Below, one piece after another: positions 32,412-41,418 of a DNA stretch of 64,000 bases. Source of the stretch: JANQOZ01 sp045106555 (GTDB lineage: Bacteria > Pseudomonadota > Gammaproteobacteria > Xanthomonadales > SZUA-38); assembly GCA_045106555.1 (NCBI GenBank), contig JBGCET010000007.1, forward strand, positions 1 to 64,000, in the 5' to 3' direction. Below the pieces are notes generated by a model. That model searched no databases. It was given only the letters and a program-made list of their open reading frames with translations, and was not told where the DNA came from. The position numbers and the translations under genes are program-made. Positions within the stretch are counted from its first letter, which is position 1. Each line of letters opens with the position of its first letter.

Positions 32412-34631
32412 ATGAATGTAATGCTGACAAAAACTGCCGCAAAGGCTACCGCTCGATGGCGTGTAGCAGGGATGGCTGCGGTCATGTTGTGTCTTGGCGC
32501 AGGAAACGCTCTGGCTCAGTCTGTCTTGGAGGAAATTTCCTTCAGCACAGGCTCCGGTGGTGCTGTGGATATCATCTTGAGCATGCAGGGAGACCTGCCG
32601 GAGCCCCAGATTTTTACCACTGACAATCCGGCCCGGATCGCTGTGGACTTAATGAACACCACCAATGCGATGCGTCAACGATCCATTGAAGTGGGTACCG
32701 GCGCTACCCGGAGCGTATCTGCGGTCGAGGCTGGTGGCAGAACACGGGTGGTTATTGATCTGTTCCGCTCAGCCCCCTATGAAACCCGGGTGGAAGGTAA
32801 CAGCCTCATCGTATCGGTCCAAGGTGGAAGCGGTTCTGCCATCGTTTCTCGCGCGCAGCAAACAGGTGGCGCCACAGCTTCCGTTGCCTCCAGTGGCCCA
32901 CTAGCAGTAGAAAATGTTGACTTTCGACGGGGCCAAAACGGCGAAGGTCGCGTGATCGTTACCTTCAACGACGCGGGTGCGAATGTGGATTTAAGCAAGC
33001 AGGGATCGCGTCTGCGTGCATACATCTACAACACCGAAATTGCCCAAGAACTGGAAGAGCGACTCGACGTCATGGACTTTGCGACGCCGGTGGAGGTCAT
33101 CGACACGATGCGCGATGGCAACCGAATTCGCATGGATATTGCGGTACGCGGTGAATATGAGCATTTGGCTTACCAAAGTGGAAATCAGTACATCGTCGAG
33201 ATTCAGCAGTTTCAGGAAGAAGTACTCTCGCCGGAGGCGCAAATTCTGGAGCCACGGGAATACGAAGGTTCACGAGTGTCTTTTAACTTCCAAGACATTC
33301 CGGTGCGGGCGGTGCTTCAACTTATTGCGGATGTCTCGGGCCTGAATATTGTGGTCTCCGACTCAGTTTCCGGCAACGTCACGTTACGACTGCAAAATGT
33401 CCCTTGGGATCAGGCGCTGGACATCCTGCTACAGGCCAAATCTTTGGACATGCGGGAAAACGGCAACGTAGTGTGGGTCGCCCCGGCGACGGAAATCGCA
33501 GCTCGCGAGCAGCAGCTGCTGCAAGCACTGAAAGACAAACGAGAGCTGGAACCGCTGCGCTCGACGTTTGTCCAGGTTAACTACGCCAAAGCGACAGATC
33601 TGAAAAACATTATTGAGAGCGCGGCCAGCGGCTCAGCCACTGATGGCGCGGGGCTACTGTCGGCTCGCGGCAGTGTCACTGTTGATGAGCGGACCAACGT
33701 CTTGCTCCTAACAGATACCCCTGATCGGTTGGAAGAAATCCGCGAACTGGTTAACCGACTGGATCGACCGGTTCGCCAAATTCAAATCGAGTCGCGTATC
33801 GTCATCGCGACCGATAGCTTCAGTGATGAAATTGGTGTTCGATTCGGTCTGACCGGAGGTTACGAAGACAACGACGGGAATATACTTAGCGTCGCTGGAT
33901 CATCGTCTGCTACTGACCGGATGAATAACCTGGCCCTGGTCAACCGCCAGATCAACGACAACCGCTCAGGATTCCCGGTCATCGCACCTGACAATCCGCC
34001 AGCGGGTATCTCCGTTCCACCCCTCGGTGAACGACTGAACGTCAATCTACCTGCATCAGGAACCGCGGGCAGCTGGGCACTTGGCTTGCTGACTTCAGAC
34101 TACCTGTTGGATTTGGAGCTTTCCGCGCTGGAAAGCGAGGGGCGCGGCGAGGTGATCTCCAGCCCCCGACTGATTACGGCCAACCAACGCGAAGCGTTTA
34201 TCCAGCAGGGCGTGGAAATTCCGTTCCAGCAGGCTGCGTCCAGCGGTGCAACCAACATCAGCTTTAAAGACGCGGTACTTGAGCTTAGAGTGCAGCCGTT
34301 AATCACGCCTGATGATCGGGTCATTCTTGATCTCGCGGTTAAGAAAGACACTATCGGACAGCTTGTGCCGGTGGAAGGTGGAGGCCAGGTGCCAAGCATC
34401 GACACCCGAGAGATTCAAACGCAAGTCCTGATTAATAGCGGCCAAACCGTAGTGCTAGGCGGTATTTACGAGCAAACACTGCGAGAGGACTCAAACAAGG
34501 TGCCATTTTTGGGGGATATCCCTGCGCTGGGAACGTTGTTCCGTCAGCGATCCAGCCAAAATGACAAATCGGAACTGCTGATCTTCATTACACCAACAAT
34601 ATTGAACGACAGCTTTAATCTGAACCAGTAA
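32412..34631 (+). CDS. pilQ: Type IV pilus secretin PilQ
   Basis: A 739-residue protein with a signal peptide (MAAVMLCLGAGNALAQ), two AMIN-type N-terminal domains (residues about 35-270), N0/N1 domains (ISFNFQDIPVRAVLQLIAD-type segment) and a C-terminal secretin domain ending RQRSSQNDKSELLIFITPTI. It forms the outer-membrane pilus channel. ATG 32412 is preceded by GGGGA. Confidence 0.94.
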   Translation: MNVMLTKTAAKATARWRVAGMAAVMLCLGAGNALAQSVLEEISFSTGSGGAVDIILSMQGDLPEPQIFTTDNPARIAVDLMNTTNAMRQRSIEVGTGATRSVSAVEAGGRTRVVIDLFRSAPYETRVEGNSLIVSVQGGSGSAIVSRAQQTGGATASVASSGPLAVENVDFRRGQNGEGRVIVTFNDAGANVDLSKQGSRLRAYIYNTEIAQELEERLDVMDFATPVEVIDTMRDGNRIRMDIAVRGEYEHLAYQSGNQYIVEIQQFQEEVLSPEAQILEPREYEGSRVSFNFQDIPVRAVLQLIADVSGLNIVVSDSVSGNVTLRLQNVPWDQALDILLQAKSLDMRENGNVVWVAPATEIAAREQQLLQALKDKRELEPLRSTFVQVNYAKATDLKNIIESAASGSATDGAGLLSARGSVTVDERTNVLLLTDTPDRLEEIRELVNRLDRPVRQIQIESRIVIATDSFSDEIGVRFGLTGGYEDNDGNILSVAGSSSATDRMNNLALVNRQINDNRSGFPVIAPDNPPAGISVPPLGERLNVNLPASGTAGSWALGLLTSDYLLDLELSALESEGRGEVISSPRLITANQREAFIQQGVEIPFQQAASSGATNISFKDAVLELRVQPLITPDDRVILDLAVKKDTIGQLVPVEGGGQVPSIDTREIQTQVLINSGQTVVLGGIYEQTLREDSNKVPFLGDIPALGTLFRQRSSQNDKSELLIFITPTILNDSFNLNQ

Positions 34632-34639
34632 TCAACCCT

Positions 34640-34660
34640 GGCGTCTCGGGGAGAGACGCC
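34640..34660 (+). terminator. Hairpin after pilQ (possible terminator)
   Basis: GGCGTCTC / GAGACGCC (34640-34647, 34653-34660), loop GGGGA, followed by a weak T-rich stretch. A moderate terminator, or an attenuating hairpin before the lipoprotein gene. Confidence 0.5.
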
Positions 34661-34715
34661 GGAATCAATTATTTCTAACTTGGGGGCAGCGCGAACCGTG
34701 GAAGGCCTAACGACC

Positions 34716-37700
34716 ATGATGAGACTGAAACAACTACTATTGTCTGCGACGCTGATCGGCGCTGCAGTGGGACTGGCCGCTTGTGGCGGCGGCGGCGGTG
34801 GTGGAGCGGCAGAGCCAAGAGCGCCGATCCGAGTCACTATTACAGCGGATGCAAGTAGCCTGCTATCAAACAAAGGCGAGGTTTTTTACGAGCCGGGAAG
34901 CAGTTTTGCTACGAACCTGAATGTTCAAGTTCGCCAATCTAACGGCCAAGCCGTTGCCAATGGGACGGTGGTTGCGCTGTCGGTTTCTAGCTCGGCGAAC
35001 GGCTCATTGTCAACAACAGACGACCTTGCCACTCGAACGACCCAGATACAGGTTCCCACCACCGCGGGTGATGGTCAGGCGGTCTTTCATACGGCTGAGG
35101 GCACGGGCAACACTACGATCACGGCATCCGTTACCGATCCGGGGTCGAACCAGAACATTTCTGCCAGTGTCACGTTGACCGTCAACGAAGGTCCCGATGG
35201 CGTCAACCGCATCACATTGACGCCCAACAGATTGGTTATTCCGGCGCGGCCACCAGGAGTTCCCATCTTTTTCGATTCTCCCTACACGGCCGAGGTTAAC
35301 CTGGAATTTCGACTAGCCGACGGCACTATCGGTGCACCCGACGGGGGAACGATGTCCATTGGTATCAGCCCTCTGAATATTGCCGCGTTTTCAACCCTGG
35401 ACGACCCGAGCACGGATGACGTAAACGAATTCTTTGTCCTACTGGGAAATGGCCCGGTTGATCTAGCAGCCAACGGGAAAGTGTTTGTGCACTCCTTTGA
35501 CTCACCGGGAATCGTCACGGTTACCGCCAGCGCCTTTGATGGTGAAACACAACAGACCTTTGACGCCGAGATTCAGATCGAAGTGGTCGAGTCAGGTTCC
35601 GACGGCAGGCCGGCAAACCTGTCGTTTGGCCTTCCCTCAACCCCTCAATATGTACAGGGAGCGGGCGGGACATCGGCCCAAACCGTGCAGGTATCCTTAA
35701 CCGACGGCGCTAACGAGTTTGTTGCCGAGCCTGGTGGCGCAAACAACAACATTTTTCTTGAGATATTCACTGAGACCCCTGATTCGGGTGCGGTCCTGAG
35801 AGGCACCAACGGAGGCGGCACCGCCGTTGAAGGGACGTCGATTGCCTTGGCAACCACTGGCGGAATTGCGTCAGTTAGCTTGGTCAGTGGCACAGAGCCC
35901 GGACTGGTAAGGCTGCGGGCGGTAGCTGACGCTGCGGACAACAATGTCAGCAACGGCGTTCAAGCGGCAGTTGTCACCGAAACGTCTCTGGCTATCTCCG
36001 ACGGAATCCCATTCTCGGTCACTCTAACCAGTATTCCGATCAACAGTTTGACGGTGAATCCCGTGGATCCCAGCGTCGTAGTGTTCGACGATGATGGGTT
36101 CCCCGTGGGCCCTAACGCCACTTATAGTCTTCGTGTTAACGCCATTGTGACCGATCGTTTCGGTAACCCTCCGGCCCAGCCAGTCTCTCTGCAAGCAGGG
36201 TTGATTGATGCGCCCATCTCAGGATTTCCCACTCAGGGCGCAGGTACGTTTGATCTGTCGGGGGGCGATGGCGACCCCTTTGAAGGCGGAACCGCATTTT
36301 TTGCCCCTACCGGTCAGTTTCGGCAGGCCGGAGGTGGAGCAGGACCTGGTGACACGTTGATTCTGTTCGGCAAGGAAGTGGTGGGTAATGCCGACCATGA
36401 GAGCGCCAGAACGGTCACTCAAGCGATCGACAACGATGACTTGACCGTCGATGAGCCTTTCAACTTTAACGACACCGTTGGTGGGTCCATCGACAGCGGC
36501 GCGGTCATTCCCTACGTGATTGGGCGAGCCACCACCGGCAATATCGAATCGTCGTTTGTCACCGACAGCAACGGTGTCGGGTCGACTCTGCTGAACTATC
36601 CGGTTTCGCAGCTGGGCCGCTCCGCCGCACTTTACGTCCAGGGCGCAAACAGCGGTTTGGGTTCAGCGGGTAATCTGGGTACTTACGCCGACGCGACTCT
36701 ACTTCGTTACCCAGGACTACGTCCGCTGGCAATTACTGCCACGCCAGGCTCGATTCCCGGTAACGTGCCAACTTCAGTGCTGGTGTGTGTTGAGGATGCG
36801 GCGACCGCGCCCATTCGTGGCCAGTTCATCGGCTTTGCTTTCTCCAATCTGCAGGGTACGGGCAGCGTCGACGGGGTCGTGGGAAGCGGAACCGTGGCAA
36901 ATCCAACAGGTGCTGATGGCTGCACCGTAGCTTTGGTGGAAACCTCTGGCCTTGGCACTGACGCAGAAGAAGGGCTGCTACAGTTCTTCACCGGCGGTCA
37001 AACCGCTGACGTTATTATTGTTCCGCCGTCCAGCGCAGTCTTGCAGGCCTCGCCTTCATCCTTCCGCCTGGGTGGGTTTGTTACGACGGTGAACACCACG
37101 TTGAGATACTTGTCCGGAGGGGCAGGAGTGGCAAATATTGCGATCAGTGGTAGCTGTACGGCAAGCAACGGCACCATTTCGATCACCACTCAGCCAGATC
37201 CCACGGATGCCAACGGAGAAACTACTGCGCTGATCACGGCGCAGCTAGACGATGGCACCTTCGGCACAACGCCGGGTGATGGAAGTTGTACTTTCGAGGC
37301 AACTGACGGCACGCAAGCCACGGTTGATTTCTTGGCAGTGGACGTTTGTGCAAACCTGGTCAACGTCAGCCCTGGCCCACCGCCTGGAGCATGCGCAGAC
37401 ACAGCCAACACTACGTTTAACGTTCAGGTTCAGTTCGACAACTCGGCTATGGCGACGCTGCTAGGCGAGGCGGTAGTGACCGCTGACGGAGCGCCGATCA
37501 ACTGTGCCTTCCCGGCAAACAACAATCGCGACACCTGTTCGGCCACGGTCAATATTGGGCAAACCATCGTGTTCTCACTGGCTTTCTCCAATCAAACGGA
37601 CCAGGATAACTACTTCGGTATTCCTACCGCGCCCAATCCGTCGGCGACCTCCGGTTTTGCCGGTGAGTGTCGGTCGGGTGGTCGTACCCTGCAGGCAGAA

Positions 37701-37745
37701 GTCTCTGGGGTTGTTAACGATTCAATCTGTATCGTTAGGTTCTAA
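34716..37745 (+). CDS. Large Ig-like (Big_1-type) lipoprotein
   Basis: A 1009-residue protein. The signal MMRLKQLLLSATLIGAAVGL ends in a lipobox with Cys (LAAC), then a glycine run. The rest is a series of roughly 100-residue beta-rich modules rich in V/T/S/G with invasin-like phrases such as DGQAVFHTAEGTGNTTITAS, and cysteines confined to the last third. Probably surface or outer-membrane tethered; adhesion is a plausible role. It follows pilQ after 84 bp where aroK usually lies. ATG 34716 has GGAAGG upstream. Confidence 0.75.
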   Translation: MMRLKQLLLSATLIGAAVGLAACGGGGGGGAAEPRAPIRVTITADASSLLSNKGEVFYEPGSSFATNLNVQVRQSNGQAVANGTVVALSVSSSANGSLSTTDDLATRTTQIQVPTTAGDGQAVFHTAEGTGNTTITASVTDPGSNQNISASVTLTVNEGPDGVNRITLTPNRLVIPARPPGVPIFFDSPYTAEVNLEFRLADGTIGAPDGGTMSIGISPLNIAAFSTLDDPSTDDVNEFFVLLGNGPVDLAANGKVFVHSFDSPGIVTVTASAFDGETQQTFDAEIQIEVVESGSDGRPANLSFGLPSTPQYVQGAGGTSAQTVQVSLTDGANEFVAEPGGANNNIFLEIFTETPDSGAVLRGTNGGGTAVEGTSIALATTGGIASVSLVSGTEPGLVRLRAVADAADNNVSNGVQAAVVTETSLAISDGIPFSVTLTSIPINSLTVNPVDPSVVVFDDDGFPVGPNATYSLRVNAIVTDRFGNPPAQPVSLQAGLIDAPISGFPTQGAGTFDLSGGDGDPFEGGTAFFAPTGQFRQAGGGAGPGDTLILFGKEVVGNADHESARTVTQAIDNDDLTVDEPFNFNDTVGGSIDSGAVIPYVIGRATTGNIESSFVTDSNGVGSTLLNYPVSQLGRSAALYVQGANSGLGSAGNLGTYADATLLRYPGLRPLAITATPGSIPGNVPTSVLVCVEDAATAPIRGQFIGFAFSNLQGTGSVDGVVGSGTVANPTGADGCTVALVETSGLGTDAEEGLLQFFTGGQTADVIIVPPSSAVLQASPSSFRLGGFVTTVNTTLRYLSGGAGVANIAISGSCTASNGTISITTQPDPTDANGETTALITAQLDDGTFGTTPGDGSCTFEATDGTQATVDFLAVDVCANLVNVSPGPPPGACADTANTTFNVQVQFDNSAMATLLGEAVVTADGAPINCAFPANNNRDTCSATVNIGQTIVFSLAFSNQTDQDNYFGIPTAPNPSATSGFAGECRSGGRTLQAEVSGVVNDSICIVRF

Positions 37746-37759
37746 CTCAACCGTTTTTT

Positions 37760-37796
37760 CAGCAGCCCGCTCTCTCAGAGCGGGCTGCTGTTGTTT
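37760..37796 (+). terminator. Strong Rho-independent terminator
   Basis: A 14-bp perfect stem CAGCAGCCCGCTCT / AGAGCGGGCTGCTG (37760-37773, 37777-37790) with a 3-nt loop, followed by TTGTTT. It closes the pil/lipoprotein unit. Confidence 0.9.
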
Positions 37797-37964
37797 ACCT
37801 GCAAACTTTTACCAGCGTTTTGTTCAGTTTTCGCCATCTTTCGGCATACGCCTGACCGCGACTGATCCATTAAACTCCCCGCTGCATGGAAATTCGCTGG
37901 CATGTCAGTAAACTGCATGACCTGGTGACACCGACCGTTACCGAACCTAAGCACGGACACCTCA

Positions 37965-38993
37965 ATGGACGACAACGTAGCAGCTGCAGACAATGCCGCA
38001 AGGCCAGACCCTGCCGCCAGAAACAGTGCCGCAGGCGCTGCATTCGGCGCACTCAAAGCGGAAATTCAGCGCAAGATCATCGGTCAACACGCGCTCATTG
38101 ACCGACTTCTGATCGCCCTGCTGGCCAATGGTCACCTCTTGGTTGAAGGTGCTCCGGGGCTGGCAAAAACCACCGCAATCAAGGAGCTGGCCGAGCGAAT
38201 CGAGGGCGATTTTCATCGTATTCAATTTACTCCGGATTTGCTTCCTGCAGACCTCACCGGTACCGAAATCTATCGACCCCAAGAGGCCGATTTCACCTTC
38301 CAGCGTGGGCCCATTTTTCACAACCTGGTGTTGGCTGATGAGGTTAACCGGGCGCCAGCCAAGGTTCAGTCAGCGTTATTGGAGGCGATGGGTGAACGCC
38401 AGGTCACTGTGGGTAGCGTCACCTACCATCTACCCAAATTGTTCCTGGTTATGGCAACCCAAAACCCGATTGAACAGGAGGGTACCTACCAACTGCCAGA
38501 AGCCCAGCTGGATCGTTTTTTGATGCATGTGGCCATCACCTATCCCAGCGGCGACGAGGAACAGGCAATTTTACGACTGGCCCGCGAGCAGGCGCATGAA
38601 GTGCTTGGTGACCGGCCCACCCCACCGGTGGTGGTTACCCAGGAACAGGTGTTTTCCGCCCAACGCGAGGTGTTGGACTTGCACGTGTCACCTGAACTGG
38701 AGCGTTACATGGTGGAGTTGGTTTTAGCGACGCGGGAACCAGGTCGCTATGGGGATGATCTGAAATCTTGGATCAGTTTTGGCGCCAGTCCGCGGGGCAC
38801 TATTGCTCTGGATCGCTGTGCCAAAGCCCACGCTTGGCTAAATGAGCGAGATTATGTGTCTCCGGAAGACGTACAAGCCATTGCTTTTGATGCGCTGCGC
38901 CATCGTCTTTTAATGTCCTTCGAGGCTGAAGCGGAGGGTGTCGACGCGAACGCGCTGATTGCCCAATTGTTGGATCGCGTGCCGGTACCCTGA
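37965..38993 (+). CDS. MoxR-family AAA+ ATPase
   Basis: A 342-residue protein with Walker A GAPGLAKTT, Walker B LVLADEVNRAP, the sensor region ATQNPIEQEGTYQLPEAQLD and the C-terminal lid. MoxR ATPases act with von Willebrand-domain proteins as chaperones or metal-insertion machines. It is the first gene of a six-gene block. Confidence 0.92.
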   Translation: MDDNVAAADNAARPDPAARNSAAGAAFGALKAEIQRKIIGQHALIDRLLIALLANGHLLVEGAPGLAKTTAIKELAERIEGDFHRIQFTPDLLPADLTGTEIYRPQEADFTFQRGPIFHNLVLADEVNRAPAKVQSALLEAMGERQVTVGSVTYHLPKLFLVMATQNPIEQEGTYQLPEAQLDRFLMHVAITYPSGDEEQAILRLAREQAHEVLGDRPTPPVVVTQEQVFSAQREVLDLHVSPELERYMVELVLATREPGRYGDDLKSWISFGASPRGTIALDRCAKAHAWLNERDYVSPEDVQAIAFDALRHRLLMSFEAEAEGVDANALIAQLLDRVPVP

Positions 38994-39009
38994 CCTGTTG
39001 ACCAGTGCG

Positions 39010-39930
39010 ATGGATTCACCGACCCAGGTCACCTCTGACGATCTGATCCGCCTGCGGCTATCCGCCCGTCGGGTGGTCATGACCGCGCGCAGCCCCGCCA
39101 GTTCTGTCATCGCGGGCGTTCATCCCAGTCGTTTTCGCGGCCGCGGCGTGGATTACGTGGAGTCGCGATCTTACGAAGTGGGCGACGACATACGGGATCT
39201 TGATTGGCGCGTCACTGCGCGCACTGGCAAGCCCCACACCAAGGTATTTCAGGAAGAACGCGAGCGTCCGGTATTAGCGTTGATTGACGCCAACCCCGGA
39301 ATGTATTTCGCTACCCGAGGGGCATTGAAGATTGTCCAGGCAAGCCGGTTGGCCGCCCTGACAGGCTGGGCGGCTGTGGGTCGAGGGGACCGAATAGGCG
39401 CGCTGATTTGCCAAGGGGACGACCATCACGAAGTGCGTCCGGCGGGCGGACGCCGCGGCGTGTTGCGGATGATCAATGTTCTGGTCCAGAAACTGAGCCA
39501 GCAACAGCCAGGATCCTTTGAACAACCGTCGCCTGGTATTGATCAAATGTTGAAACGGGCCCGAAGAATCGCGCGCCCGGGCAGCCTAATTTTTGTGATC
39601 AGTGATTTTTACCATTTGGGTGATGAATTCGAGCGCCATCTGACATATCTTCGGCGACACAGCGACCTCATTGCCTGCTCCGTTCGGGACCCAATCGAGC
39701 AATTGCCGCCACCGCCTGGCACTTATCCAATCAGTAACGGTCAAACCCAGGGTGTAATGCCATTGTCACGGGATAATGCCCGGCGCCAGTACCTTGAGTT
39801 CATCACCGGTCAACAGCAGGCCCTGACGTCCGTTCTCAACAAACAAGGCATTACCCGGCTGGATTTGAGTACCGTTGAAGACGTGAGCGACGCACTGGGT
39901 CGCGTGTTCAGAACCCGAGATATCCGTTGA
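39010..39930 (+). CDS. DUF58 protein (vWA-related) of MoxR operon
   Basis: A 306-residue protein with the DUF58 signature RFRGRGVDYVESRSYEVGDD and IRDLDWRVTARTGKPHTKVF, then a vWA-like fold (LALIDANPGM, LIFVISDFYHL). ATG 39010 lies 16 bp after the MoxR stop; a TTG at 38998 is possible. Part of the MoxR system. Confidence 0.87.
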   Translation: MDSPTQVTSDDLIRLRLSARRVVMTARSPASSVIAGVHPSRFRGRGVDYVESRSYEVGDDIRDLDWRVTARTGKPHTKVFQEERERPVLALIDANPGMYFATRGALKIVQASRLAALTGWAAVGRGDRIGALICQGDDHHEVRPAGGRRGVLRMINVLVQKLSQQQPGSFEQPSPGIDQMLKRARRIARPGSLIFVISDFYHLGDEFERHLTYLRRHSDLIACSVRDPIEQLPPPPGTYPISNGQTQGVMPLSRDNARRQYLEFITGQQQALTSVLNKQGITRLDLSTVEDVSDALGRVFRTRDIR

Positions 39931-40403
39931 TGCAGGCAAGTCCCCCACCCATTCGCGATATTCATGCCGCCGCAGCGCCCCCAGGGTGGCCGCCAGCGTG
40001 GGGTTGGTGGGTGTTGGGAGGGATGCTTGTCATTGCTCTGATCGCAGCCGCTATCTTGCTGTGGAAACGCTATCGCAAGCGCCGTCGCGTCGCTCAGCTA
40101 AATGCGGAGCTTACCGACATTACCCGCCAATATCGGACTGATGGAGACATTCGAGTCGCTGTCGCGAGCATTGCTGTCTATCTGCGACGCCTGATCTTGC
40201 ATGAAGGGCGATTCGCCAAGCCGGTTGCGTTGACCGGTCAGCCATGGATCGAATTTCTCACCCAGCCGGAAGACCTGGAACCTCACCTTGCGGTTGCCGC
40301 GAAAGACCTGGTTTCTGCGCCTTACCAGCGCGAGCCGCAAGCAAACGTGGACAGTCTCATCCAGCTGTGCGAGTTCTGGGTGCAACGGGTGGCCCGTGTT
40401 TAA
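39930..40403 (+). CDS. DUF4381 membrane protein
   Basis: A 157-residue protein with one transmembrane helix (WVLGGMLVIALIAAAILLW) and a basic-start cytoplasmic domain (RRVAQLNAELTDI, GQPWIEFL). It matches the DUF4381 protein of MoxR-vWA operons. It starts at the TGATG overlap with the DUF58 gene. Confidence 0.8.
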   Translation: MQASPPPIRDIHAAAAPPGWPPAWGWWVLGGMLVIALIAAAILLWKRYRKRRRVAQLNAELTDITRQYRTDGDIRVAVASIAVYLRRLILHEGRFAKPVALTGQPWIEFLTQPEDLEPHLAVAAKDLVSAPYQREPQANVDSLIQLCEFWVQRVARV

Positions 40404-41418
40404 TCTGGCCTGGCCATGGTTGTTAGCGTTAATCCCGCTGCCTTTGTTGGTGTGGTGGCTGTTGCCCGAATCACCCAGGCCAACAGGTTTAAGTCTGCGA
40501 GTTCCATTTTTCACCCAGGTCGCTGATACCAGCGATCACAACGACAAATCCCAGCGTTGGTTGCGCGTCCTGCTGGCGGCTTTAGCGTGGCTGGCGTTAG
40601 TTGGCTCAGCGGCGCGGCCTCAATGGATCGGCGAGGCCATCAGCCTTCCAATGACCGGGCGCGACCTCATGCTGGCCGTCGATATCTCAGGTTCTATGGA
40701 AACCGCCGACATGACCGTGGCGGACAAACCCGTCACCCGGCTTGCCATGGTCAAGGCGGTGGCTGGTGAGTTCATGGAGCGGCGCGTTGGAGACCGGCTG
40801 GGTCTGATCTTGTTTGGTCGCCGGGCCTATCTGCAAACCCCCTTGACCTTTGATCGCAGCACGGCACGCATCCTGTTGGAAGAATCTGCGATTGGGCTAG
40901 CGGGTAAGGAAACAGCCATTGGAGACGCCATTGGACTGGCGGTCAAACGCCTGCGTGGAGAGTCGGTACAGGACCGGGTACTGATCTTGCTGACCGATGG
41001 TGCCAACACCGCGGGCGAAGTGGAACCACTGAAAGCCGCGGATCTGGCGGCCAGTGAAAAGCTCAAGGTCTACACCATTGGGGTGGGTGCTGACGAAATG
41101 ATGGTACGCAGCATGTTTGGCACCCGCACGATCAATCCATCAGCGGATCTGGATGAAAAGACCCTGACCGCCATTGCGGACAGGACGGGTGGCCGCTATT
41201 TTCGCGCCCGCGATACCGCTGGCTTGATGCAGATATATGAAATTCTTGACGAGCTGGAGCCTGTCGCGGAAGAGCAGGAAATATTAAGGCCGCCTAAGGA
41301 GCTATATTTCTGGCCCCTGGGCGCGGCGCTGTTGATCTCCTTGATCCTGGGTGCATTAACGGCGCTAACCAAAGGTCGGCCACCCATGGACGGACACCAG
41401 CCGGCAGCCACACGATGA
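40396..41418 (+). CDS. BatA-like vWA-domain membrane protein
   Basis: A 340-residue protein. It begins at GTG 40396 inside the DUF4381 3' end (MFNLAWPWLLALIPLPLLVW). The von Willebrand A domain has the MIDAS motif D-I-S-G-S with a downstream T and D (LILLTDGANT). C-terminal helix LGAALLISLILGALTAL. Two helices with the vWA domain in the periplasm is the BatA form. Confidence 0.86.
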   Translation: MFNLAWPWLLALIPLPLLVWWLLPESPRPTGLSLRVPFFTQVADTSDHNDKSQRWLRVLLAALAWLALVGSAARPQWIGEAISLPMTGRDLMLAVDISGSMETADMTVADKPVTRLAMVKAVAGEFMERRVGDRLGLILFGRRAYLQTPLTFDRSTARILLEESAIGLAGKETAIGDAIGLAVKRLRGESVQDRVLILLTDGANTAGEVEPLKAADLAASEKLKVYTIGVGADEMMVRSMFGTRTINPSADLDEKTLTAIADRTGGRYFRARDTAGLMQIYEILDELEPVAEEQEILRPPKELYFWPLGAALLISLILGALTALTKGRPPMDGHQPAATR

